The translations under genes and the position numbers were made by a program. The notes beneath the pieces are model-generated. The model saw only the letters and a list, made by a program, of their open reading frames with translations. It ran no database searches and was not told the origin of the DNA. 64,000 bases of DNA, from assembly GCF_902706095.1 (NCBI RefSeq), contig NZ_CACSJP010000003.1:310001-374000 (forward strand). Direction: 5' to 3'. Within the stretch, counting starts at the first letter, position 1, and each line of letters starts with the position of its first letter. This DNA is from Rhizobium sp. 18065 (lineage in GTDB: Bacteria > Pseudomonadota > Alphaproteobacteria > Rhizobiales > Rhizobiaceae). Shown in pieces: positions 50,470 through 58,301 of the stretch.

Positions 50470-51034
50470 GAAACATTCCTCCTACGTTTGAGGCGGAATG
50501 AACCATGGAGTAATAATTAACGCAATATTAACTTCATCGGTTAGTGTCTAGTTAATATAAAGGAATATGCTAAGCCGTATAGTTCTTATTGCTTGGTTAA
50601 CAGAATAGCATATCAGATTATATCGTGCCGTATGTAACTTTACTGATTGTCTTCGACGCTTGCTGCAGAAAATGTTTCGACTGGCAATTTCAAACGATTG
50701 AAATAGGTGTTTTTGCTGATTTTCTGCAGTGAATGAATGGCGGATCAGACCTAATTTGGGTGTATTTCACCGAATTCCTGTGTGATCGGGCGCGATCGGC
50801 GGATTTCGATTCGAAAGGTATACGCATCTCTCTCGATCCTATTCAAAGAGAAGCAATACTATGCTTACGGACAGGGTATAACTACTTCGAAAGTGGTAGG
50901 CGCTCCTGCCGGTCCCATGCCGCAATCCTCGGCCCGGAGGGTGATCGAATGGCGCGACCGCATCCTTCGTGGTGTTCGCACTATGAGATCTTCGCGAGGT
51001 TGGAACCGACCGGGGATGTCAGCCGAACTCATTC
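50470..51034. promoter_or_regulatory. AT-rich upstream region of the giant adhesin gene
   Basis: 565 bp with no convincing gene. Bases 50500-50650 are strikingly AT-rich for this genome, with many TTAAT/ATTAA steps, and contain an 8-bp inverted repeat ATATGCTA (50565-50572) / TAGCATAT (50606-50613). Such stretches in rhizobia are typical targets of MucR/Ros-type zinc-finger silencers; binding here is inference. The right part (50850-51034) is GC-rich and only the thioesterase 3' side follows. Confidence 0.55.
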
Positions 51035-51565
51035 TCAAGATGTCGGCTCGAACTCTCCATCACCCGTCTTCTCATCGGCAAGTGCGCTTGCCTGCTTGAA
51101 CCGGGCCTCGAATTCCAGCCGCAGGCTGCGGCGGATCTCGGCCGCGCGTTGGCGCCGCTTGCGGGCAGGGGTCTTCGGTTCATACGGTGGAACGGCAATG
51201 GGGCGGGCGTTGGCATCGACGGCCACCATAGTGAAATAACAGGAGTTGGTATGGCGGCGTTCGCCGCTGCGGATGTCTTCGGCTTCGACGCGGATGCCGA
51301 TTTCCATCGAGGTCCGGCCGGCATGATTGATCGAGGCGCGGAAAGTGACGAGTTCGCCGACATGAATGGGCTGGCGAAATACCACCTGGTCGACGGAAAG
51401 GGTCACGGCATATTGCTGCGAATAGCGCGAGGCGCAGGAATAGGCGACGCGGTCGAGCAGATTGAGCAAGGCACCGCCATGAACCTTGCCGGAAAAATTC
51501 GCCATGTCTGGCGTCATCAGCACCACCATTTCGAGCTGGCTCGTGTCGTGGCCTCGTTCCATCAT
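51035..51565 (-). CDS. Acyl-CoA thioesterase, YciA-type hotdog fold
   Basis: 176 residues. Hotdog motifs: MANFSGKVHGGALLNLLDRVAYSCASRYS (helix with the catalytic-site Asp/Asn region), DQVVFRQPIHVGELVTFRASINHAGRTSMEIGIRV and SCYFTMVAVD. YciA-like enzymes hydrolyse medium- or long-chain acyl-CoAs in the cytoplasm. The last 40 residues are a charged tail (PARKRRQRAAEIRRSL) typical of longer family members. Two ATG codons stand in a row at the start, after AAGAGAG. No functional link to its neighbours is evident. Confidence 0.88.
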   Translation of the reverse strand: MMERGHDTSQLEMVVLMTPDMANFSGKVHGGALLNLLDRVAYSCASRYSQQYAVTLSVDQVVFRQPIHVGELVTFRASINHAGRTSMEIGIRVEAEDIRSGERRHTNSCYFTMVAVDANARPIAVPPYEPKTPARKRRQRAAEIRRSLRLEFEARFKQASALADEKTGDGEFEPTS

Positions 51566-51801
51566 CTCTCTTGCAGTCCTTCAGGTTTGGCTGTCCGTGG
51601 TTCGGGTACAGATCGTGGTCGGCAATCTCTGTGCAAAGCCTAGGAGAGTTTATCCCTTCATGGAAGGTGACTTGCCGTCGTCATTGATCTCTCGGGTTCA
51701 TTTTTCCAATTTGCTCTATGTCAAAGAAGCAATCCTGGAAGGCGCGTAACTCCCGTTGCCAACGGATCGCAATGGATCCCGTCAATGGAGATGGAATAGA
51801 C

Positions 51802-52248
51802 ATGTTTTATGCGCTCAAGCATTTCACCGCCGCCAGCCTTTTCATCGCAACCCTTACGGTCTCCGCAGGGGCTGCCGATTTTGAAGTGCATATGTTGAAC
51901 AAGGGCGCCGATGGCCAGGCGATGGTCTTCGAACCCGCAGGCTTGAAGATTGCGGCCGGTGATACGGTGACATTCATCCCGACGGACAAGGGTCACAATG
52001 CCGAAAGTATCAAGGGCATGAGCCCTGATGGCGCTACCGAGTTCAAGGGCAAGATGAACGAGACGATCAAGGTCACATTCGACGTGCCGGGTGTTTATGG
52101 CATCAAATGCGCACCGCATGTCGGAATGGGCATGGTTGCGGCCATCGTGGTCAACGATCCGGCAGTCAATGTCGAGGCTTTCAAGGCTGCGAAATTGCCG
52201 AAGAAGGCGCATGAGCGCATGGAAGCTGCTCTCGCCAGCGCCATGTAG
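51802..52248 (+). CDS. Pseudoazurin (type 1 copper protein)
   Basis: 148 residues. A Sec signal peptide ([27 protein letters not shown]) exports it to the periplasm. The mature part has KGHNAESI with the first copper His and [14 protein letters not shown] with the Cys, His and Met ligands, all in the pseudoazurin spacing. Pseudoazurins pass electrons, for example to copper nitrite reductase or nitrous oxide reductase. No denitrification genes are in the window. An ATG 30 bases upstream is an alternative start but would add residues before the signal peptide. Confidence 0.93.
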   Translation: MFYALKHFTAASLFIATLTVSAGAADFEVHMLNKGADGQAMVFEPAGLKIAAGDTVTFIPTDKGHNAESIKGMSPDGATEFKGKMNETIKVTFDVPGVYGIKCAPHVGMGMVAAIVVNDPAVNVEAFKAAKLPKKAHERMEAALASAM

Positions 52249-52664
52249 ACGCCCGGCAAGCGCCTTCCCGTTGAAAAAAGTTTGCGAAAAAATCCCGTGG
52301 CCTGCAGAAATATGGGTCTCGGGAATGTCCATAGGGCCTTGTTTCAGAGCATTTATTAGTGCGCGCTACTGGTTGGATACCCAGAAATCCCGATCCGCTC
52401 GACAGATCAATGCCAATGGCTGCTCCTGGACCCGGACCTTGCAGCTTGAGCGCGAACCTGCCGAGCCGATTGCCAAAGGTCGTACGAATACACTCAAGGA
52501 TCCGCATATACGCAAAAGTGCCTGACATGCCACAAGCATCAACCGGCTTTTAGGCCGAAAAAGGGGCAGGCACCTACCTCTATCAGTGGAACCGCTGGCT
52601 ATCAGGATCAATTGCTTCGTCCCTCTTTGGCAGGCAGCTTTAAGTTGGCTGGAAGGGGCGGGTG
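52249..52664. promoter_or_regulatory. Intergenic region upstream of the polysaccharide locus
   Basis: 416 bp. No credible gene; short open frames here lack family features. It should hold the promoter of the ExoY-like gene. GGAAGGGGCGG just before 52665 is its ribosome-binding site. No terminator after the pseudoazurin gene was recognised. Confidence 0.4.
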
Positions 52665-53339
52665 ATGTCTTTGTATTCGGATAATTTTGCGCAGCGTCAT
52701 GCACGGGACTTGTCGGCAAGACATGTCGGCCGGCGTGGTCTCAAGCGCGCCTTCGACATCGTCTTTTCGCTACTTGCGCTTGTCTTCCTGTCGCCGGCAC
52801 TGATCCTGATCGCCATCGCGCTGCTGTTCGTTGATGGCCGTCATATCATTTTCCGCCACAAGCGGATCGGGCGCGACGGCCGCCCATTTTTCTGCCTGAA
52901 GTTCCGCACCATGCGCAAGGATGCCGACAGGGTGCTCAACGAATTGCTCTCCAGCGATCCGGCGCGACTGCAGGAGTGGCGGGAAACACAGAAGCTGAAA
53001 AGCGATCCGCGCGTTCATTGGCTGGGCAAATATCTGCGCATCACCAGCCTCGACGAACTGCCGCAACTGTTGAACATATTAAAGGGCGAGATGAGCATCG
53101 TCGGTCCAAGACCGATTATTGCGGAAGAGCTCGAGCACTACGGTCAGCACGTTCACTGTTATCTGACGCTGACACCGGGGCTGACGGGGCTTTGGCAGGT
53201 GTCTCGGCGCGCGGATACGTCCTACGAGCAGCGCGTCCAGTTCGATGTCGACTATTACAACAATTGGTCGCTTCGAACCGATATCGCCATCATCATCAAG
53301 ACGATCGGCGTCGTTCTGTTTGCGCAGAACGAACGGTGA
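52665..53339 (+). CDS. ExoY-like undecaprenyl-phosphate sugar phosphotransferase
   Basis: 224 residues. One N-terminal membrane helix (LKRAFDIVFSLLALVFLSPALILIAIALLF), then the bacterial sugar-transferase domain: FRHKRIGRDGRPFFCLKFRTMRKDAD, LRITSLDELPQLLNILKGEMSIVGPRPI and LTPGLTGLWQVSRRADTSYEQRVQFDVDYYNNWSLRTDI. It is the short ExoY/PssA type that loads the first sugar-1-phosphate on undecaprenyl phosphate. ATG 52665 follows a GTG in the same frame at 52662. It is the probable initiating enzyme for the repeat unit made by the glycosyltransferases of this locus. Confidence 0.92.
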   Translation: MSLYSDNFAQRHARDLSARHVGRRGLKRAFDIVFSLLALVFLSPALILIAIALLFVDGRHIIFRHKRIGRDGRPFFCLKFRTMRKDADRVLNELLSSDPARLQEWRETQKLKSDPRVHWLGKYLRITSLDELPQLLNILKGEMSIVGPRPIIAEELEHYGQHVHCYLTLTPGLTGLWQVSRRADTSYEQRVQFDVDYYNNWSLRTDIAIIIKTIGVVLFAQNER

Positions 53340-53345
53340 TGTGCT

Positions 53346-53438
53346 TCAAACAAGCCAGCAGGCGATGGCGGCCCAGACACTCAGGCAGAAAATGATGACG
53401 AGCCATCGAAGTTGGAATTTCAAAGCTATCTCGCTCAT
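53346..53438 (-). CDS. Possible 30-residue single-helix membrane peptide
   Basis: A short frame, antisense to the space after the ExoY-like gene, beginning MSEIALKFQLRW and continuing as one hydrophobic helix (LVIIFCLSVWAAIACWLV). The ATG at 53438 has a good ribosome-binding site (GAGAGG, 7 nt away) on the minus strand, which is the main support. No homologue is claimed. In Sinorhizobium the small membrane protein ExoX is encoded next to exoY and lowers exopolysaccharide production; similarity here is only of position and type. It could be chance. Confidence 0.4.
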   Translation of the reverse strand: MSEIALKFQLRWLVIIFCLSVWAAIACWLV

Positions 53439-53654
53439 GGATAGGCCTCTCATCGACCGCGCGGCTTCAAAGAACTCTGAACGTGGCGCTGAAAGCGGGC
53501 GGTTTTGTTTGCAGTTCGATCTGGATGCCATGAATCTATCGATGAAAGGTCAACAAAGTTTGAAGTCATTCCTGTTCCGGTCTGCCCGCAACAGTTGGTG
53601 GATACTTGTGCAGTTCAGCGATGATCATAGACATGGAATAAGGCAGGAATGCTG

Positions 53655-55178
53655 ATGCCAGACTTACTTTCGAAAACTTGCATGTGGCTTACCCGTCGCA
53701 CCGAAGCGTTGCGTACGGGTTCGATCCTGCGATCGCTGCTCGGCAACGCCATGTGGTCGCTCTGGGCAAAGGTCGTCGTGCAGTTCACCCAGCTGGCGAC
53801 ATTCATCGTTGCAGCCCGCACGCTGGAGTCAGCCGAGTTCGGGCTTTTTGCCTATGTTGCTGCGATCGTTGCCCTGCTCGTCATCCTAGCCGAGGGCGGC
53901 TGGAGCGAATTCGTCATGAAAACGCATCACGACGGAGACCGGCTGGATCAGATCGCGACTGTCGCCATCGTCTCAGGCGTGACTGCCATGGCAACAGGCC
54001 TGTGTGTTGCGCTGGTGCTGGGCCTCTATTTTCAACTGACGCATGTCGGCCTGCTTGTCGCCATGTTCAGCATCTGGCTGCTGCCCACGCCCTTCGGCTC
54101 GGTCTGCGAAGGTGTCTTTATTGCCGACGGGCGTCTGCGGGATCTGAGCATGATCAAGATCGTTGCCGAACTCTGCGGGACGGCAGTCGCCATTCTGGGG
54201 TTGCTCCACGGACTGAACATCTTTGCCCTGGTGGCGGGACGGCTCGCGAGCCAGGTGGTCAGTGTCATCGCCTATGCGCTCGTCCTGCGCTGGCTGCCCA
54301 AGCTTGGCGTCCGGTCCAGGTTCCTGCGCGAACTCTTCGAATTTTCAAGGCACATCGTTTCCAATCGCCTGATCGTCTTCCTGCGCTCCTATTCAGGGAC
54401 TCTGGTAGTCGGCAGCGTCCTTGGCCTGACGGAGGCGGGTTACTACCGGGCTGCCGAACGTATTGTTTCGGCGTTCTCAGAAGTTGTCGGCGAGCCGGCA
54501 AGGCAGCTGGCCTGGGTCGTGCTGCGGAAGGGGGCGGTTTCTGGCTCCAATTCACGTGGAGCCTCGCCGGAGATCGGCGCCAAGGCCACCACATTCGTCG
54601 TTGTCCTGATGGCCATCTCGGCGCCGATCTATATCGGTCTTGCCTTGATGTCGGGCATGTTGATCCATCTCGCGCTGGGGGATGGATGGGCGCCGGCTGC
54701 CATTCTGGTCAGCTTGCTGTCGGTCAAGCAGATCCTGCTGGTGCCGGGCTATGTCACCGAACCTCTGCTCTCTCTGACCGGCACGATCCGCAAGATGCCG
54801 GCGGCGATATTGGTCAACAGCCTCGTTTCCGTTGGTCTGATTGTCGCGCTGTCGCCATTCGGCATGGTGGCGGCGGCGGCGGGCCAATGCGCTGCCGCCC
54901 TGTTTTCCTTCGCCGTCTCCGCCTGGCTTCAAAGCCTCTATGGTGCGGTGAACTGGTCGCGGATCCTGCGCGGTTGCGCCCATCCGGCAGTGGCCGTGAT
55001 TGCGATGGCGCTGACGATTTTCCTGCTTGGCGATGTCGCGGGACAGTCCGTGATGAATGGGTTCACCACCACCTTCCTGCAGGTCCTGGCGGGCGGCATC
55101 GTCTATATCGGCACGCTTGCGGTGCTCCACAAGGTGGCCGGTGGTCTGCTGCCCGTCACGATCAAGGAACAGGGGTAG
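53655..55178 (+). CDS. Wzx-type polysaccharide flippase (MOP superfamily)
   Basis: About 507 residues with 12-14 membrane helices. Typical start LGNAMWSLWAKVVVQFTQLATFIVAARTLESAEFGLFAYVAAIV, and an internal LFEFSRHIVSNRLIVFLRSYSGTLVVGSVLGLTEAGYYRAAERI as in lipopolysaccharide/EPS exporters. It would flip the lipid-linked repeat unit made from the ExoY-like product. ATG 53655 fits the AGGA site better than ATG 53649, two codons upstream. The next gene starts 5 bp after the stop. Confidence 0.9.
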   Translation: MPDLLSKTCMWLTRRTEALRTGSILRSLLGNAMWSLWAKVVVQFTQLATFIVAARTLESAEFGLFAYVAAIVALLVILAEGGWSEFVMKTHHDGDRLDQIATVAIVSGVTAMATGLCVALVLGLYFQLTHVGLLVAMFSIWLLPTPFGSVCEGVFIADGRLRDLSMIKIVAELCGTAVAILGLLHGLNIFALVAGRLASQVVSVIAYALVLRWLPKLGVRSRFLRELFEFSRHIVSNRLIVFLRSYSGTLVVGSVLGLTEAGYYRAAERIVSAFSEVVGEPARQLAWVVLRKGAVSGSNSRGASPEIGAKATTFVVVLMAISAPIYIGLALMSGMLIHLALGDGWAPAAILVSLLSVKQILLVPGYVTEPLLSLTGTIRKMPAAILVNSLVSVGLIVALSPFGMVAAAAGQCAAALFSFAVSAWLQSLYGAVNWSRILRGCAHPAVAVIAMALTIFLLGDVAGQSVMNGFTTTFLQVLAGGIVYIGTLAVLHKVAGGLLPVTIKEQG

Positions 55179-55182
55179 GGAC

Positions 55183-56046
55183 GTGAACATCAGAGCACAG
55201 GTCGAAGAGATTGCCGGAGGCACGGCGAAGATGAAGAAGACGGTCCAGGCCTTGCTGCAGACCATGGGGTCGGGCGTTGGTCAATCGCTGGTGCCCCTGC
55301 GCGCGCTCGGCGGTCGGTTGCGCTATCTGTCGCCGCTGCCGCGTCGTTTTACCGGCGCCTACCGCTCGTTCGACGAAGCGATCACGGCAGCAGCAAAAGC
55401 CGGGCCGCTTGCCGGTTACAATCATGACGAGATTGCCCATGTCGCCTTCGAGCAGATGTGCAGGGTGGCGCCTTGGGATTATCCGGTGCTGTTCTGGTTG
55501 AGCAGGCTGGGAGACAGGGTTGACGGCCTGCTTGATGCCGGTGGGCATATGGGCACCAAGTACCGCGCATTCCGCAGCATGCTGGATCTGCCGAAGAGCT
55601 TTCAATGGGTTGTCTACGAACTGCCGGCCATTGCCGAGGCGGGGCGTCGGCGCGCCGAGAGGGACGGTCTCGATCAGCTGCATTTTGTCGATCGGCTTGA
55701 GAATGCGCCGGGCATGTCGGTATTTCTCGGCTCCGGCCTGATGCAGTATCTCGATGTTCCGCTGTCGTCTGTCCTGACCAGCCTGCCGCATCTGCCGCAG
55801 CACCTGCTGCTCAACAAGGTTGCCTTTCGCAAAGGCGGCCCGATCGTCACGCTTGAGCGGATCGGCAAGGCCTATGTGCCATACCAGATGCGGGATGAAG
55901 GCGACTTCGTTCGCGATCTCGAGCAGCTTGGCTATCGCCAGATCGACCGCTGGAGCATTGGGGCGTTGTCGCATGTCATTGAGACGCATCCGGAATTGGG
56001 CGCAAGCGACAATGCCGGCTTCTACTTCCGCCTCGAGCCGAAGTAA
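55183..56046 (+). CDS. TIGR04325-family putative methyltransferase
   Basis: 287 residues, GTG start at 55183 behind GGGGTAGGGA, 5 bp after the flippase stop. Rossmann-like core: VDGLLDAGGHMGTKYRAFRSML, WVVYELPAIAEAGRRRAE, MSVFLGSGLMQYLDVP, LLLNKVAFRKGGPIVTLERIG. This matches the family annotated as methyltransferases within polysaccharide loci, although the SAM glycine motif is GGHMG rather than GxGxG and activity has not been shown for this protein. A role in decorating the repeat unit is inferred from context. It converges with a GT4 gene 3 bp away. Confidence 0.75.
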   Translation: MNIRAQVEEIAGGTAKMKKTVQALLQTMGSGVGQSLVPLRALGGRLRYLSPLPRRFTGAYRSFDEAITAAAKAGPLAGYNHDEIAHVAFEQMCRVAPWDYPVLFWLSRLGDRVDGLLDAGGHMGTKYRAFRSMLDLPKSFQWVVYELPAIAEAGRRRAERDGLDQLHFVDRLENAPGMSVFLGSGLMQYLDVPLSSVLTSLPHLPQHLLLNKVAFRKGGPIVTLERIGKAYVPYQMRDEGDFVRDLEQLGYRQIDRWSIGALSHVIETHPELGASDNAGFYFRLEPK

Positions 56047-56049
56047 CCT

Positions 56050-57357
56050 CTAAAGTCTTTGGCCGGCGAAGCTGCCGGCATCGACCGCCGGGGACTGACC
56101 GTCGGGAACCGCACCGTGTTGTGCCGGATCATCGGCACGGTCGAGAACTTCGCCATACAGCACCAGCAGGGCCTCGATCCAGGACGTATGGGTCGAGGCC
56201 AGCGCAGGTGCATGCCTGCGGCAATTGTCGGCAAATGTTCGGACAACATCATCATCACCTGCCATCTGGCGCAGGCGCGCGGCAAGGGCATCCGGATTGC
56301 CATGCGCAAAGGAAAATCCGCAATCAAACTCTGCAATCTCGGTGCTCAACAAGGCCGAATCCGGCATGATCACCGGGATGCCGCTCGATACGGCCTCCAG
56401 AGCGGCAAGGCTGAAAGGCTCCGGGACGCGCGATGAAATCACCAGGGCGCGCGCGCGCTGCATGATGCGGCGCAGACCCTCGCGTGATTGCCAGCCATGG
56501 ATCACCACTTCCGGATACTCGCGCTCCAGTACTGTCCGCCCTGGACCGTCGCCAATGACCTCGAGTTTGACATTCGCCATGCGCGCTGCGCGGGCGGCCT
56601 CTTCAAAGCCTTTTTCCGGCTCAAGACGGCCGACGAAAAAGAAGGTGTCTTGTTCCGACGGATTCTGAGGGACGCTGAAGAACGGCTCCACCGGATTTCG
56701 AATGGTGGCTATCCGGTCGGTGTTCATACCGGATTGCTCGAAACGCGTCCGCATGCGCTCATGCACCACCACGATATTGGCTGGCATGGTCTGGATCGCA
56801 TAGAAATGTTCCCTCAGCAGGTGACGTGCGGTGCGCCACAGCTTTTGCTGATATCCCCGCTTGTCGCATTGGCTCATCACACATTGCGCCGACATGGGAC
56901 GAAGCTGACAGATGTGGTCCGTCCTGTAATTGGTGAAGCCGCCATTGGGGCAGGCGAGAAAATAGTCATGGGCGTGAAGTATCGTCCTGTCCCGCACACC
57001 CGACAGAGCGCGAAAAATGGAAGGGGACAGGATCTTCGACCAACCATGCACGTGATAGATCGTGGACGGCGTGTCTTTTTCCCGAATGAGCTCGTGGAGC
57101 GCCGTGAAGGCCTTTGCATTGTAAAGGCCGGTGGCGAAGGCAGAAAGCTTGCCCTGTTGCACGAGAGGCTTGCCGGCAAGCCCGATCGTGTCGGGGACGG
57201 GCATGTCGGTTTCCGGCTGGTCACCACAGAGATAGGTGACGTTCAGCCCCTGTTGCCGGAACAGTCTCGCAGACAGAATTGCAAGGTTGGATGCACCTCC
57301 GACCATAGCCGAGCGGTCGTTGATGATCACGACACGGTCGGGTCGTCGCTGTGTCAT
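56050..57357 (-). CDS. Glycosyltransferase family 4
   Basis: 435 residues, GT-B fold. N-terminal DRSAMVGGASNLAILSARLFR acceptor-side loop, HVHGWSKILSPSIF and HAHDYFLACPNGGF in the first half, with several cysteines (CQLRPMSAQCVMSQCDKRGY) in a region that often carries such a cluster in this subgroup. The donor half shows FVGRLEPEKGFEEA and the PEPFSLAALEAVSSGIPVI signature. It is the third gene of the leftward operon OPX-Wzc-GT2-GT4, separated from the GT2 gene by 2 bp. Sugar specificity unknown. Confidence 0.88.
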   Translation of the reverse strand: MTQRRPDRVVIINDRSAMVGGASNLAILSARLFRQQGLNVTYLCGDQPETDMPVPDTIGLAGKPLVQQGKLSAFATGLYNAKAFTALHELIREKDTPSTIYHVHGWSKILSPSIFRALSGVRDRTILHAHDYFLACPNGGFTNYRTDHICQLRPMSAQCVMSQCDKRGYQQKLWRTARHLLREHFYAIQTMPANIVVVHERMRTRFEQSGMNTDRIATIRNPVEPFFSVPQNPSEQDTFFFVGRLEPEKGFEEAARAARMANVKLEVIGDGPGRTVLEREYPEVVIHGWQSREGLRRIMQRARALVISSRVPEPFSLAALEAVSSGIPVIMPDSALLSTEIAEFDCGFSFAHGNPDALAARLRQMAGDDDVVRTFADNCRRHAPALASTHTSWIEALLVLYGEVLDRADDPAQHGAVPDGQSPAVDAGSFAGQRL

Positions 57358-57359
57358 GA

Positions 57360-58301
57360 CTAATCCATGTTCTCGATGTTTTGTGGCGCCAACTGTCCGG
57401 TAACGAGATGGCGCAAGGCCAGCAGATTGCCATTGAGCCGACCCTTGCGATCAATCCACGGTTCGGGCCGCCAGACCTTGAAGAGATTGGCGAGCAAGTT
57501 TCGGCCCATCTGATGGGCGGCATGGCGCAAGCTCATGGTCTCCTTGCGCATCAGGTAAATCGGATTGGCGATCTGTGAATAGCCGAACCGCAGGCTCGAC
57601 GTTCTGCCGACCTTCGTTCCCAGATGCACGCCGAGCAATCGCGGGGAACTGACGACGCGGCCGTAGCGTGCGGCAATCCGGCTGAAATCGACGTCTTCCA
57701 GCCAGCCATAAAGCGGCAGGTTTTCATCGAAGCGCAAGCCGCCGATATGCACGGCCGACATGCGGACCGCCAGATTGCAGCCATAGCCGCTATAGGTCGT
57801 GCAAGCCGGTATCGCGTCGCTCGGTTCAGGAGTGTTGCGCAGCAATTCCAGACCCTTCGTCACGGATATGCCTGGCCCGGTTATGCCATCTGCAATCACG
57901 GTTCCTGTTGAGATGTCGACGTCCGGGTTTTTCAGGAAAAGCTGTTCCATCTCTGCGAGATAACTTGGTGCCAGCAGGAAATCATCGTCGAGAAACAGAA
58001 CGACATCCGCATCCGGAACGGCGTCGAGGATCGCATTGCGCTGTCTGCAGCTGCCGCGTTGCGACACCAGAACCCGAACGGGACAGGGCAGGCGGGACAG
58101 GGCCTTTGTATCGACGTCGTCTGCCGTTGGAACGCAGATGACGATTTCATCCGGCTGCCGTGTCTGCCGGGCAATGTGGGGAATGACTGCGGTGATGATG
58201 TCACGGCGTCCGGCGCTTGGGATGCCGACCACGATCGCCATTCCGGAGACCGGCGTGGCAGTGTTGTTTCGTGCAAGGGCTTGTGCTGTTTCAACTGTCA
58301 T
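57360..58301 (-). CDS. Glycosyltransferase family 2
   Basis: 313 residues, GT-A fold. IVVGIPSAGRRDIITAVIPHIARQTRQPDEIVICVP start, the metal-binding ADVVLFLDDDFLLAPSYLAEME (DDD), and the late LPLYGWLEDVDFSRIAARYGR acceptor-side ED motif. Its ATG overlaps the stop of the Wzc-like gene (ATGA, 58298-58301), showing coupling. It adds a sugar to the growing lipid-linked unit; donor and linkage are unknown. Confidence 0.9.
   Translation of the reverse strand: MTVETAQALARNNTATPVSGMAIVVGIPSAGRRDIITAVIPHIARQTRQPDEIVICVPTADDVDTKALSRLPCPVRVLVSQRGSCRQRNAILDAVPDADVVLFLDDDFLLAPSYLAEMEQLFLKNPDVDISTGTVIADGITGPGISVTKGLELLRNTPEPSDAIPACTTYSGYGCNLAVRMSAVHIGGLRFDENLPLYGWLEDVDFSRIAARYGRVVSSPRLLGVHLGTKVGRTSSLRFGYSQIANPIYLMRKETMSLRHAAHQMGRNLLANLFKVWRPEPWIDRKGRLNGNLLALRHLVTGQLAPQNIENMD

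Noticed and set aside
51802..52248. Denitrification cluster around pseudoazurin
   Set aside because: No nirK, nor or nos gene is present in the neighbouring sequence.
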